Shown here: positions 34,130-45,176 of the stretch, piece by piece
Layout: the number at the start of each line of letters is the position of its first letter
Position numbering within the stretch: the stretch's first letter is position 1
Position numbers and translations under genes: made by a program
NCBI GenBank assembly: GCA_035548515.1
Contig: DASZSW010000013.1
Coordinates: forward strand, 1 to 64,000
DNA: 64,000 nt
Origin: DASZQY01 sp035548515
Lineage (GTDB): Bacteria; Pseudomonadota; Alphaproteobacteria; Rhizobiales; Kaistiaceae
Direction of reading: 5' to 3'
Notes under the pieces: model-generated
The model's database searches: none
Seen by the model: only the letters and a program-made list of their open reading frames with translations
Told to the model about the DNA's origin: nothing

Positions 34130-35020
34130 TTAGAAAAATCCCACCGGGAAGTAGCGCAGGTACAGCTCCGCGTACGTGCCTTTTTCGTAGAGCGATTGCA
34201 TCGCTGCGTTCAGCGCGCGCTTGAGATCGTTCGAGCCCTTCGCCACCGCGATGGCGTAGCCCTGCCCGAAAAAGCGCGACTCCAGATAAGGCCCGCCCGC
34301 GAACACGCAGCACCCTTCGGCCGCCTGACTTTGCAGCCAAAACGACAGCTGAAGCCCGTCGCCGAAATGCGCATCGACCTCGCCGCGCTTCACCGCCTCG
34401 CGCGCGGCATCTGCCGTCGGATAGACACGCCGCGACACCTCCGGAAACATCGCCGCAAGATAAGCCTCGTGCGCCGTCTTGCCGACCACCGCGATCGTCT
34501 TGCCGCTGAGACCGGCAGACGTCAGCGCCAGCCCGGCATCCGCCTTGCGCACAAGGAAGCGACCCGGCGTGCGCAGATACACGTCACTGAAGTCGAGCGC
34601 CGCACGCGCCTCGGCCGTAATCGCAATGCCCGCGATCGCGGCGTCGGCGGTTTTGTCGGCGAGGCGTGGCTCGAGTTCGCTCCACTGGCGCGCTTGAATC
34701 GTGCACTGGATCGTGAGTTCAACGCAGATGGCGCGTGCAAGATCGACGTTGAAGCCGGCGAGGTGGCCCTGCGCGTCCAGAAAATTGAACGGCGGGAAAT
34801 CGTCGGTGGTGATGAAGCGGATGGCGGGCACGGTGCCAGGGGGCGGCCGCTCGACGCGCCGTCTCGGATCCCAGAAATCCGGGATCACGACCCCGGCAGT
34901 GGCGGCGCCAGCCTGGTCCTGCGCCCGCGAATGGTCCGACACGAGCGCGCCGGCCGCAACCGCAAGTAGGGCACTGAGCGTCAGCAACGCCGCAGCGCGC
35001 GCAATCCAACGAAAAATCAT
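34130..35020 (-). CDS. Amino-acid-type periplasmic solute-binding protein (SBP_bac_3)
   Basis: 296 aa with an N-terminal signal segment (MIFRWIARAAALLTLSALLA). The type-3 solute-binding fold is indicated by IRFITTDDFPPFNFLDAQGHLAGFNVDLARAIC (key FPPFNFLDAQGHLAGFNVDLA), GIAITAEARAALDFSDVYLRTPGRFL and AVAKGSNDLKRALNAAMQSL. Family members bind polar amino acids or organic acids for ABC importers or for sensing. No permease or ATPase gene is adjacent, so it is an orphan here. An AAEGCCVF pair of cysteines is unusual. Confidence 0.82.
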   Translation of the reverse strand: MIFRWIARAAALLTLSALLAVAAGALVSDHSRAQDQAGAATAGVVIPDFWDPRRRVERPPPGTVPAIRFITTDDFPPFNFLDAQGHLAGFNVDLARAICVELTIQCTIQARQWSELEPRLADKTADAAIAGIAITAEARAALDFSDVYLRTPGRFLVRKADAGLALTSAGLSGKTIAVVGKTAHEAYLAAMFPEVSRRVYPTADAAREAVKRGEVDAHFGDGLQLSFWLQSQAAEGCCVFAGGPYLESRFFGQGYAIAVAKGSNDLKRALNAAMQSLYEKGTYAELYLRYFPVGFF

Positions 35021-35120
35021 GGCCTCAGATCAATTCAACGATTGATTGCACGCCTGCCGCAGGCACAATTCGCGGCGGGACTATAGCGAATTCCGGAGCG
35101 TATTTCCGGCGGGGCGGCGT

Positions 35121-36839
35121 TTGTTCAGCGTAAACCGGCTCCAGCGTGAGGCCGACGGCGGCATTGCCGTGGCGGCGGAAGGGGACGAGGCCGCGACCTA
35201 TGCCGCGCGCGCCCGCCGGCTTGGGCTGCCGTTTGTGCCCTCGGTTGATCTGGGAGCCGGCGCGACAGCGGACCTCGCGGCGATCGCCGCGGCGCGGGCT
35301 GCCCGCGCTACCTCCGGTCATTGGTACATCGCGCCCGACGAGGATGCCGTAGCCACGAGCCTGCACTGGCTGTCTCGCTTTCCGTCCGCGCGCGGACGGC
35401 TCTGCGTGGCGACACCAACTGCCATCCGTGCCGCGTTGATCAAGGCGGCCTCCCCCGAACTTATGCGCGCGGCGGTCAGCGGCCTCGCCGATCGGCACCC
35501 GCATCTGTCCGCACGCCGTGTCGCGACGACGCCTCAGCTTGTTGCAGCGGCCTCGCTCGTCGGCGCGCTCGGCGTATTCGCCGCCATGGCGCCGTTCGCC
35601 GTGGTCGCGCTGCTCAACCTCATCGGCGCCATTTTCTTCTTCGGCGTCTCCGCGCTCCGCTTTGTCGCGGCGGGCCGCGTTCGCCGGCGCCTGCCGATCG
35701 ATGATGCACGTCCCGAGGCGGTCTCCGACGACGCACTGCCCGTCTACTCCGTGCTCGTGCCGCTCCATGGCGAAGCGCAGATGATCCCCGGCCTCGTCGC
35801 CGCGCTGGATGCCATCGACTGGCCGCGCGACCGGCTCGACGTGAAGCTGGTTCTGGAGGAGTCCGACCGCACGACGATCGCGGCTGCCCGCCGCCTCGCG
35901 CCCCGCGCGCATCTGGAAATCGTCGTCGTGCCGAAAGGTGGTCCGCAGACCAAGCCGAAGGCGCTGAATTACGCGTTGCCGCTGGCGCGCGGCGAGTTCG
36001 TGACCGTCTACGATGCGGAAGACCGGCCCCATCCCCGCCAGCTCCGTGAGGCCCACGCCACGTTTCTGGCAGCGGGCCCGGATGTGGCCTGCCTGCAGGC
36101 CGGTCTGGTCATCGACAACGGCGATCGCGGCTGGCTGCCACTGCTTTTCTCGATCGAATACGCCGCATTGTTCGATGGCCTGCTGCCGGCGCTGGCGTCG
36201 CTGAAGATGCCGCTGCCGCTCGGCGGCACGTCCAATCACTTCCGCCGCGCCGCGCTGGAAGCGGTCGGCGGCTGGGACCCGTACAATGTGACCGAAGACG
36301 CCGACCTCGGCCTGCGTCTTTCGCGCTTCGGCTACCGCTGCGCCACCCTCGACATGGCCACGCTGGAAAACGCGCCCATCCGGCTCTTGCCCTGGGTGCG
36401 CCAACGCACGCGCTGGTTCAAGGGCTGGTTACAGACGTGGCTGGTGCACACGCGCGATCCGGTACGGCTGTGGCGGGAGCTCGGGCCGCGCGGCACGCTC
36501 GGCTTCGCGCTCGTCGGCACCGGATTGATCGTGTCGTCGCTGGTCTATCCGCTGCACCTGATCACCATTCTCGTCGCCCTCACCAACCCGCTATGGCTCT
36601 GGGGCGATGGCGGGATCGTCGCCGCGATGCTTGTCGGCGCCAACATCTTCAACCTGATCGCCGGCTATTTCGCGATGGCGGTGCTGTCCGACCGGGCGCT
36701 CCGCCTTCGCGGCCGTGGCCGCGAGGCGAGGGGGCTTGCGCTGCTGCCACTCTACTGGCTGCTGATGTCGGTCGCGAGCTACCGCGCCATTCTCGATCTG
36801 GTGCGGCGCCCGCACTACTGGGCGAAGACTCCGCACTGA
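35121..36839 (+). CDS. Membrane-bound glycosyltransferase family 2 (cellulose-synthase-like)
   Basis: 572 aa from TTG 35121; the frame opens at 35046, but the added residues are not protein-like, so the start is uncertain. N-terminal cytoplasmic part, two helices (LVAAASLVGALGVFAAMAPFA and VALLNLIGAIFFFGVSAL), then a GT-A domain: VYSVLVPLHGEAQMI, DAEDRPHPRQL (DxD-type), GGTSNHFRRAAL, TEDADLGLRLS and QRTRWFKGWLQT, the Q-x-x-R-W motif of processive enzymes. Two or three C-terminal helices. Such enzymes build beta-glycans or glycosylate lipids; the donor is unknown. No c-di-GMP or Bcs partners are near. Confidence 0.82.
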   Translation: MFSVNRLQREADGGIAVAAEGDEAATYAARARRLGLPFVPSVDLGAGATADLAAIAAARAARATSGHWYIAPDEDAVATSLHWLSRFPSARGRLCVATPTAIRAALIKAASPELMRAAVSGLADRHPHLSARRVATTPQLVAAASLVGALGVFAAMAPFAVVALLNLIGAIFFFGVSALRFVAAGRVRRRLPIDDARPEAVSDDALPVYSVLVPLHGEAQMIPGLVAALDAIDWPRDRLDVKLVLEESDRTTIAAARRLAPRAHLEIVVVPKGGPQTKPKALNYALPLARGEFVTVYDAEDRPHPRQLREAHATFLAAGPDVACLQAGLVIDNGDRGWLPLLFSIEYAALFDGLLPALASLKMPLPLGGTSNHFRRAALEAVGGWDPYNVTEDADLGLRLSRFGYRCATLDMATLENAPIRLLPWVRQRTRWFKGWLQTWLVHTRDPVRLWRELGPRGTLGFALVGTGLIVSSLVYPLHLITILVALTNPLWLWGDGGIVAAMLVGANIFNLIAGYFAMAVLSDRALRLRGRGREARGLALLPLYWLLMSVASYRAILDLVRRPHYWAKTPH

Positions 36840-36843
36840 CCGG

Positions 36844-37119
36844 CTAGCGGCCGGCGCGGGCAAAGACTTCCATCAGCTCCGCCACCTTCTGACGCTGATC
36901 GTCGCGGTTGCCGCTGCGGATCGCGGCCTCGACGCAGTGGCCCACATGATCCTCCAGCACCTCTTCCTCGATGCGCCGTAGCGCCGCGCGGACTGCAGAG
37001 ATCTGGGTCACCACATCGATGCAGTAGCGATCGTCCTCCACCATCTGCGCGACGCCGCCGACTTGCCCGGCGACCCGCCTCAGCCGTTTCAGCACCGCTG
37101 CCTTTGTGTCTTTCTGCAT
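36844..37119 (-). CDS. csoR: Copper-sensing transcriptional repressor CsoR family
   Basis: 91 aa, all-helical DUF156 family. The Cys-His-Cys copper site is C33 (DRYCIDVV), H58 and C62 (LEDHVGHCVE), the W-X-Y fingerprint of CsoR as opposed to FrmR or RcnR. Apo-CsoR binds DNA and lets go when Cu(I) is bound. It is divergent from copA with the operator between them, so it is expected to repress copA and itself. It starts at ATG 37119. Confidence 0.9.
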   Translation of the reverse strand: MQKDTKAAVLKRLRRVAGQVGGVAQMVEDDRYCIDVVTQISAVRAALRRIEEEVLEDHVGHCVEAAIRSGNRDDQRQKVAELMEVFARAGR

Positions 37120-37137
37120 GGCGTTGACATCCTATAC

Positions 37138-37156
37138 TATACCCCCGTAGGGTATA
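37138..37156. promoter_or_regulatory. CsoR-type operator between csoR and copA
   Basis: TATACCCCCGTAGGGTATA is an inverted repeat (TATACCC, five bases, GGGTATA), the AT-flanked G/C-tract pattern typical of CsoR sites. It lies 19 bases from the csoR ATG and overlaps TATAAT (37155-37160) that could be the copA -10. A TTGACA at 37124-37129 is too far from that TATAAT (25 bases) for a normal promoter. Confidence 0.8.
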
Positions 37157-37196
37157 TAATAATAGAATGTTTCCGCAGCGTGTCGAGCAAAAACGA

Positions 37197-39596
<2,400 letters not shown>

Positions 39597-39602
39597 GGAG
39601 CG

Positions 39603-39613
39603 TTGGAGCGGGT
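39603..39613. repeat. Duplicate of the tRNA-Gly 3' end
   Basis: TTGGAGCGGGT at 39603-39613 repeats exactly the last eleven bases at the 3' end of the tRNA-Gly gene (39639-39649 on the + strand), 36 bases away. It also forms a stem with CCCGCT at 39622-39627. Integrases often leave duplicates of tRNA ends, but the interval is too small to hold an element. Confidence 0.45.
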
Positions 39614-39639
39614 AAACGTCGCCCGCTGTCGGTAAAAAT

Positions 39640-39713
39640 TGGAGCGGGTGAAGGGAATCGAACCCTCGTATGCAGCTTGGGAAGCTGCCGTTCTACCATT
39701 GAACTACACCCGC
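39640..39713 (-). tRNA. tRNA-Gly (anticodon CCC)
   Basis: 74 nt with the CCA encoded (39640-39642). On the minus strand the acceptor stem GCGGGTG pairs with CACCCGC, the D-arm is TAGTTCAATGGTAGAAC, the anticodon arm is GCAGC-TTCCCAA-GCTGC with anticodon CCC, and the T-arm is GAGGG-TTCGATT-CCCTT. Closely matches bacterial tRNA-Gly(CCC). It stands alone between copA and the prenyltransferase gene. Confidence 0.96.
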
Positions 39714-39852
39714 GCCTGCTGCCACGGACCAAGCGGCCGACGGCACGCCTCTGATAGCCTTTCGCCGGATTTCCCTCAAGCCAGGACCCGGAACCTTCCC
39801 GCTTACCGTCCCGCCAAACAGCGGGTGAAATGCCGGTGGGTGTCGGCTAGAA

Positions 39853-40869
39853 GTGAACCCGATCGGGGTTGAGGCATGTAGCGCGCGGATGAGCAGGATC
39901 GGCGGCACTGAAACGGGAGCACGGCGCCTGGTGCGCGACGAGGATGTCGACATCGTCGCGCTCGCCGGGCGGCGACCGTTGTGGTGGTCACTGCTCGGCG
40001 CTTTGCGGCTTCATCAATGGCTGAAGAATTGCCTGCTCTTCGTGCCGATGGTGCTCATCATTTCGCAGCTCGATTGGCGGGAAACCGGCATCTTCCTCTT
40101 GGGTTTCCTGCTGTGGGGGCTGCTCGCCAGCGGCACATATCTGATCAACGACGTGCTCGACATTGAGGCCGACCGTCGCCACCCGACCAAACAACACCGG
40201 CCAATTGCGCGTGGTGACGTGCCCGTCGCGACCGCCACCGCCGCCGGCGTCGTTATCATCGGCGCGTCGCTCGTCGGCGCATGGCTGCTGCAGCCGACCT
40301 TCTGCCTGGCTCTGCTTGTCTATCTAGTCCTCACCCTGGCGTATTCGTTCAGGCTGAAGCAGGTGGCCCTGCTCGATGTGTTCATCGTCGCGACGCTGTA
40401 CACGCTACGCATCGTGGGTGGCATGGTGCTGCTCAGCCAGCCGCCGTCCGACTGGCTGCTCACTTTCTCGATCTTTTTTTTCCTGAGCCTGGCGTTGATG
40501 AAACGCGAGGTCGAGCTCAACGTCGTGCAGCGCCAGAACCAGGTCGTCAGTCACCGCCGCGGCTATACGACGGCCGATCGTGGTTTCATCACCACCATTG
40601 GCATTGCCAGCGGGATGGCGTCGCTCGTGATCTTCTCGCTTTTCGTGTCCGCCGCCGCAGCCAGCATGAGCAACTATGGCATTCCCGCGCTGCTGTGGGG
40701 ATCGATGGCCGTCGTCGGCTATTGGCTGGCCCACATGTGGTTGCTGACGACGCGCGGCGAGATGAACGACGACCCCATCCTCTACGCCGCGAGGGACTGG
40801 ACGAGCATATTTCTCGGTGCGCTGACGCTGGCGTTCGCGCTCGCCGCTCAGGTGCTTCGCTTTACATGA
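39853..40869 (+). CDS. UbiA-family prenyltransferase, decaprenyl-phosphate phosphoribosyltransferase-like
   Basis: 338 aa from a GTG; an ATG at 39889 (MSRIGGTETGA) is a possible alternative. About eight to nine helices. The Asp-rich motif is NDVLDIEADRRHPTKQHRP beginning at N99, the N-D-x2-D-x3-D-R-x-H-P form of Rv3806c rather than the form in ubiquinone or heme enzymes. Mycobacterial UbiA transfers phosphoribose from PRPP to decaprenyl phosphate, the first step to the arabinose donor. The second Asp motif region is DVFIVATLYTLRIVGG. It starts a run of six overlapping genes; its TGA overlaps the next ATG (40866-40869). Confidence 0.82.
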   Translation: MNPIGVEACSARMSRIGGTETGARRLVRDEDVDIVALAGRRPLWWSLLGALRLHQWLKNCLLFVPMVLIISQLDWRETGIFLLGFLLWGLLASGTYLINDVLDIEADRRHPTKQHRPIARGDVPVATATAAGVVIIGASLVGAWLLQPTFCLALLVYLVLTLAYSFRLKQVALLDVFIVATLYTLRIVGGMVLLSQPPSDWLLTFSIFFFLSLALMKREVELNVVQRQNQVVSHRRGYTTADRGFITTIGIASGMASLVIFSLFVSAAAASMSNYGIPALLWGSMAVVGYWLAHMWLLTTRGEMNDDPILYAARDWTSIFLGALTLAFALAAQVLRFT

Positions 40870-42173
40870 TGCCGGTCACCTCCTGGGGCCGGACACGTCA
40901 GGTCGCTGCCGATGTTCGCGAGCCCGCCTTCGCCGATCAGGTCAGCCGGCATCTGACGCCGGCCGCGAGCGCTATCGGCTATGGCCTCGGCCGCTCCTAC
41001 GGCGATGTCTGTCTCAACGCCGGCGGCCGGATCATCCGCACCGCCAACCTCGACCGCATCCTGGCTGTCGATTGGGAGCGCGGCATCCTGCGGGCGGAGT
41101 CGGGGTGCACCTTCGATGCGCTGTTGAGGGTGATGGTCCCGCGCGGCTGGTTCCTGCCGGTGACGCCTGGCACCAAGTTCGTCACGCTGGGCGGCGCCGT
41201 CGCCAACGACGTCCACGGCAAGAACCACGAAAGCGCCGGCACCCTGGGATGTCACGTCCGCGCCATCGGCCTCCAGCGTTCCGACGGTCGCGTCCTGGAA
41301 CTCAGCCCGACGCAAGATCCGGCGCTGTTCGCGGCGACGATCGGCGGCCTCGGGTTGACCGGACTGATCCTGTGGGTCGAACTGGCGCTCGCGCCGATGC
41401 GGTCCGCATACTTCGAGACCGAAACCATAAGGATGCGCGACCTCGACGACTTCTTCGCGATTGCCGGTGACAGCCAGGCTTGGCCGTATACGGTCGCCTG
41501 GGTGGATTGCCTGCTGACCGGCAACTCCATCGGCCGTGGCCTTTTCACGCGTGCCCGCCCGGCGTCTACCGGAAATCGCGACACGCACCGCGCGTCTCCG
41601 ACGGCGCGCGTGCCTATCGTCGCACCTTCGTGGCTGCTCGGCAGCATATCGGTTGCGGCCTTCAATCGGCTGTACGCCGCGCGTCCCTGGGCATTGGGAC
41701 CGCGGCGGCAACATTACGACGCCGTGCTTTTTCCCCTCGACTCCATCGCCGACTGGAACAGGCTTTACGGGCGCCGCGGCTTCTACCAGCATCAGTCCGT
41801 GGTTCCGCTCGCGATGGCGCGCGCGGCCACCCGGACGCTGCTCGAACTCACGGCGCGGGCGCGGCAGGGATCTTTCCTCGTCGTGTTGAAGCTGTTCGGC
41901 AAACGCGCTTCGCCCGGCATCCTTTCTTTCCCCATGGAAGGCGCCACGCTTGCCATCGATCTCCCCAATCGGGGCGCATCGACGATTGCGCTTCTCGACG
42001 CTATGACCGACGTCGTGATAGCGGCAGGCGGGCGGATATACCCGGCGAAAGATGCCACGATGTCTGCCGAAGCGTTTCGCGCCGGGTATCCGCGCTGGCG
42101 CGAGCTGGATGCGGCGCGCGATCCGGCGTTCTCGTCCGATTTCTGGCGCCGCGTTACCGGGGTGGCCGCATGA
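40866..42173 (+). CDS. DprE1-like FAD-dependent decaprenylphosphoryl-ribose 2-oxidase
   Basis: 435 aa. The FAD-binding PCMH domain is clear: GLGRSYGDVCLNAGG, then TPGTKFVTLGGAVANDVHGKNH with H117 in the DVHGKNH core (mycobacterial DprE1 has the same segment), and TIGGLGLTGLI. The second half has YQHQSVVPL, VVLKLFGKRASPGIL and SFPMEGATLAIDLPN, the substrate domain. In DprE1 the position before V-D-F-P is the Cys hit by benzothiazinones; here it is Ala, A363. The enzyme would oxidise C2 of polyprenyl-phosphoryl-ribose at the membrane surface. Overlaps both neighbours by four bases. Confidence 0.86.
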   Translation: MMPVTSWGRTRQVAADVREPAFADQVSRHLTPAASAIGYGLGRSYGDVCLNAGGRIIRTANLDRILAVDWERGILRAESGCTFDALLRVMVPRGWFLPVTPGTKFVTLGGAVANDVHGKNHESAGTLGCHVRAIGLQRSDGRVLELSPTQDPALFAATIGGLGLTGLILWVELALAPMRSAYFETETIRMRDLDDFFAIAGDSQAWPYTVAWVDCLLTGNSIGRGLFTRARPASTGNRDTHRASPTARVPIVAPSWLLGSISVAAFNRLYAARPWALGPRRQHYDAVLFPLDSIADWNRLYGRRGFYQHQSVVPLAMARAATRTLLELTARARQGSFLVVLKLFGKRASPGILSFPMEGATLAIDLPNRGASTIALLDAMTDVVIAAGGRIYPAKDATMSAEAFRAGYPRWRELDAARDPAFSSDFWRRVTGVAA

Positions 42174-42913
42174 GCCGAACGCTTCTCGTCCTCGGCGCCA
42201 CCTCGGCGATCGCGGTGGCCTATTGCCGCCGGCTTGCCCCGCAAGGTTGGCAATTCGTCCTGGTTGGGCGTCATCCAGATCGCCTGGCCGCCGTTGCGGC
42301 TGATCTCACCGCACGCGGCGCGAACGGAACGGCGATCATGGTCTCCGACCTCGGCGAGCGTGCCAGCATCGAGCAACGGCTCGGGGAATTCTGCGCGCGC
42401 TTCGACATGCCGGAGCAGGTGCTGCTGGCCTACGGCATCCTTGGGGGCCAGGCGCAGTCCGAGGCGAGCGTCGCGGAGACTGCAGAGCTTCTCGACGTGG
42501 ATTTCGTCAGCCCGGCCCTGTGGCTTCAGGCTGCGGCAAATCATCTGGCGGACGGCAAGCCGCGTTGGCTGATCGTCCTCGGCTCCGTCGCGGGCGATCG
42601 TGGGCGCAAGTCGAACTACATCTACGGATCCGCCAAGGCCGGCCTCGACGCATTCTGCGAGGGCCTCGCGCATCGCCTGCATGGCACGGCGCTGCGCGTA
42701 CTGACCGTGAAGCCGGGCTGGGTCGACACGCCGATGACGGCCAACCTGAACCGCTCCGGCCCGCTCTGGGCAAAGCCCGAGCGCATCGCTGCCGACATGG
42801 ATCGCGCGATCAGCCGCAGCAAGCGCGTGCTGTATACGCCGTGGTTCTGGTGGCCGATCCTTACGATCGTCCGCCTGGTGCCGCGGCGTATTTTCTATCG
42901 AACGGGCCTATGA
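42170..42913 (+). CDS. DprE2-like short-chain dehydrogenase
   Basis: 247 aa. Rossmann start TLLVLGATSAIAVAYCRRLA has the GATSAIA variant common in DprE2 rather than the usual TGxxxGIG. Catalytic site is S-Y-K: IVLGSVAGDRG, then Y152 and K156 in YGSAK. The C-terminal segment ends with hydrophobic WFWWPILTIV and RRIFYRT, a membrane-proximal feature also found in DprE2. It would reduce the 2-keto intermediate to the arabinose epimer using NAD(P)H. It overlaps dprE1-like and the next gene by four bases each. Confidence 0.85.
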   Translation: MSRTLLVLGATSAIAVAYCRRLAPQGWQFVLVGRHPDRLAAVAADLTARGANGTAIMVSDLGERASIEQRLGEFCARFDMPEQVLLAYGILGGQAQSEASVAETAELLDVDFVSPALWLQAAANHLADGKPRWLIVLGSVAGDRGRKSNYIYGSAKAGLDAFCEGLAHRLHGTALRVLTVKPGWVDTPMTANLNRSGPLWAKPERIAADMDRAISRSKRVLYTPWFWWPILTIVRLVPRRIFYRTGL

Positions 42914-43875
42914 CCGGAGAGTCCCAGGCGCTCGCCAGCAAGGATCGCGGACGCGTCGTCGTCACGGGCGCCGCCGGCCTGGTCGGGCAAAATCTGATAC
43001 CGCGCCTTAAGACGGTGGGCTTCGCCGACATCGTCGCCATCGACAAGCACCGCGCCAACGCTCGCGTGCTGCGCGAGCTGCATCCCGACATCCGCGTGAT
43101 CGAGGCAGATCTGGCACGCGATGACGGGTGGCAGCCGCATCTCGCCGGCGCGCGGCGCCTGGTCATTTCTCATGCCCAGATCGGCGGGCTCGACGAGCGC
43201 GCGTTCACCGCGAACAATGTGACCGCAACCGAGCGCCTGCTGGCGGTCGCGCGCACCGCCGGCGTCGAGCATATTGTCCATGTCAGCTCATCGGTGATCA
43301 GCTCCGCCGCGGTCGACCTCTACACCGAGAGCAAGAAGGCCCAGGAACAGCGCGTGCTGGAAAGCGGCATTCCGGCGGCAATCCTGCGCCCGACGCTGAT
43401 GTTTGGCTGGTTTGATCGCAAGCACGTCGGCTGGCTCGCCCGCTTCATGGCGAGGACCCCGGTGTTTCCGATTCCCGGCAACGGCCGCTACCTGCGCCAG
43501 CCTCTCTACGCCGGCGATTTCTCCAGCATCGTCGCCGCGGCGCTGGACCGGCGCATCACCGGAATGCACAATGTCTCGGGGCTCGACAAGATCGACTATA
43601 TCGACCTCATTCGCGAGCTGCGCAGCGTGTTGGAACTGCGCACGCCAATCGTCCGCATACCATACCCCTTGTTCCGTGCCGCGCTCGGAACCTACGCCGT
43701 GTTCGATCGCGATCCGCCGTTCACTGTCAGCCAGCTCGAGGCGCTCGCAACCCCGGACGTGTTCGAGGTGACTGACTGGCCGGGTATCTTCGGCGTGACG
43801 CCAACGCCGCTGCTCGAGGCCCTTCGACAGACGTTTCGCGATCCCGTGCATTCATCGATCACACTGGACTTTTGA
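42910..43875 (+). CDS. NAD-dependent epimerase/dehydratase family protein
   Basis: 321 aa extended SDR. Rossmann motif VVVTGAAGLVGQNLIPRL at about 16-33; the family YxxxK appears as YTESKKAQEQ; HVSSSVISS precedes it; RPTLMFGWFDRKHVGWLARF is a conserved downstream block. The protein is of the NAD(P)-dependent sugar epimerase type, but its substrate is unknown. In the mycobacterial pathway no such enzyme is required, so it may modify the pentose or supply another sugar. Overlaps the preceding and following genes by four bases. Confidence 0.8.
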   Translation: MTGESQALASKDRGRVVVTGAAGLVGQNLIPRLKTVGFADIVAIDKHRANARVLRELHPDIRVIEADLARDDGWQPHLAGARRLVISHAQIGGLDERAFTANNVTATERLLAVARTAGVEHIVHVSSSVISSAAVDLYTESKKAQEQRVLESGIPAAILRPTLMFGWFDRKHVGWLARFMARTPVFPIPGNGRYLRQPLYAGDFSSIVAAALDRRITGMHNVSGLDKIDYIDLIRELRSVLELRTPIVRIPYPLFRAALGTYAVFDRDPPFTVSQLEALATPDVFEVTDWPGIFGVTPTPLLEALRQTFRDPVHSSITLDF

Positions 43876-45176
43876 GATTGAGCAACGTCGCAGTCATCGG
43901 TGCGGGAGTCATGGGGCTGGCGGCGGCATATCACGCCGCACGGGCCGGCCATTCCGTGACGGTGTTTGAGGCAGGGCCGGAAGCGGGCGGCATGGCGGCC
44001 CACTTCGATCTCGACGGTTTGTCGATCGAGCGGTTTTACCACTTCGTCTGCAAATCCGACGTTGCGACGTTCGCATTGCTGGATCAGCTCGGGCTCGGCG
44101 ACCGGTTGCGCTGGCGGCCTACGTCGATGGGATACTTCACCGGCGGCGAACTGCATCCCTGGGCCGATCCGGTTTCGCTACTGCGCTTCCCGGCGCTCGA
44201 TCCGATCTCCAAGCTTCGGTACGGCGCGTTGATGTGGCTCTCCGCGTGGCGCGACACATGGGACGCGCTGGAACACGAATCGGCGCGCGCCTGGATCACG
44301 CGCTGGTGCGGAGCCAAAGTGTATGACCTGCTGTGGCGGCGCCTCTTCGACCTCAAGTTTTATGAGTACGCCGACAATATCTCGGCGGCGTGGGTGTGGA
44401 CGCGCATCAAGCGGCTTGGACGATCGCGCCGCTCCATCTTCCAGGAGGAGCTGGGCTACATCGAGGGCGGCAGCCAGGTACTTGTCGAGGCGTTGGTCGC
44501 AGCCATCCGCGCCGCCGGCGGGCGCATCGTTCTGTCCACGCCGGTGGAGAAGGTGGTGACGGCGGATGGCGCCGTTGTCGCCGTCCGTGCCGGCGGCGTC
44601 CAGCACCCGGTGGATGCCGTGATCTCGACCGTGCCGACGCCGTTCGTCGGCGCAATGGCGCCGGACCTGCCCGAGGAGTGGCGCTCTCGCTACGCGGCGA
44701 TCCGGAACATCGGCGTCGTGTGCGTTGTGTTCAAGCTGAGGCGCTCCGTCTCGCCGCACTTCTGGGTCAACATCGTCGACGACGAAATTTCAACGCCGGG
44801 CATCATCCAGTTCTCCAACCTTCGCCCCGTGCCGGACACCGTCGTCTACGTGCCGTACTACATGCCGACGACACAGCCGCGCTGGTCCTGGACCAACGAC
44901 CAGTTCATCGCCGAGGCGCTCGCCGCAATACGGCGCGTCAATCCGTCCGTGACGGCCGCCGACGTGCTCCATGCCCAGGTCGGGCGGCTGCGCTACGCCC
45001 AGCCGGTCTGCCCGCCGGGCTTCGCCGCGATGCTGCCGCCCGTGCAGACACCGATCCGCGGCCTGCAGATCGCCGACACGTCGTTCTACTATCCCGAGGA
45101 TCGTGGCATCTCCGAAAGCGTACACCTCGGCAAGCAGATGGCCGACGCGTTGGCCGCATCTCCGCTCCCGCCATGA
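43872..45176 (+). CDS. FAD-dependent amine-oxidase-like protein (HemY/UGM-like fold)
   Basis: 434 aa from a TTG overlapping the previous stop (a TTG at 43878 is also possible). N-terminal FAD-binding VAVIGAGVMGLAAAYHAARAGHSVTVFEA (core GAGVMGLAAAYHAARAG), then GGMAAHFDLDGLSIERFYHF and a C-terminal IADTSFYYPEDRGISESVHLGK block. It resembles the group that includes UDP-galactopyranose mutase and phytoene-desaturase-like proteins in surface-glycan loci. The specific reaction cannot be named. It is co-translated with GtrA gene downstream (ATGA overlap). Confidence 0.8.
   Translation: MRLSNVAVIGAGVMGLAAAYHAARAGHSVTVFEAGPEAGGMAAHFDLDGLSIERFYHFVCKSDVATFALLDQLGLGDRLRWRPTSMGYFTGGELHPWADPVSLLRFPALDPISKLRYGALMWLSAWRDTWDALEHESARAWITRWCGAKVYDLLWRRLFDLKFYEYADNISAAWVWTRIKRLGRSRRSIFQEELGYIEGGSQVLVEALVAAIRAAGGRIVLSTPVEKVVTADGAVVAVRAGGVQHPVDAVISTVPTPFVGAMAPDLPEEWRSRYAAIRNIGVVCVVFKLRRSVSPHFWVNIVDDEISTPGIIQFSNLRPVPDTVVYVPYYMPTTQPRWSWTNDQFIAEALAAIRRVNPSVTAADVLHAQVGRLRYAQPVCPPGFAAMLPPVQTPIRGLQIADTSFYYPEDRGISESVHLGKQMADALAASPLPP

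Noticed and set aside
37124..37160. Standard sigma-70 promoter TTGACA / TATAAT for copA
   Set aside because: The two hexamers are 25 bases apart; a normal spacer is 16-18, so at least one is not used as such.
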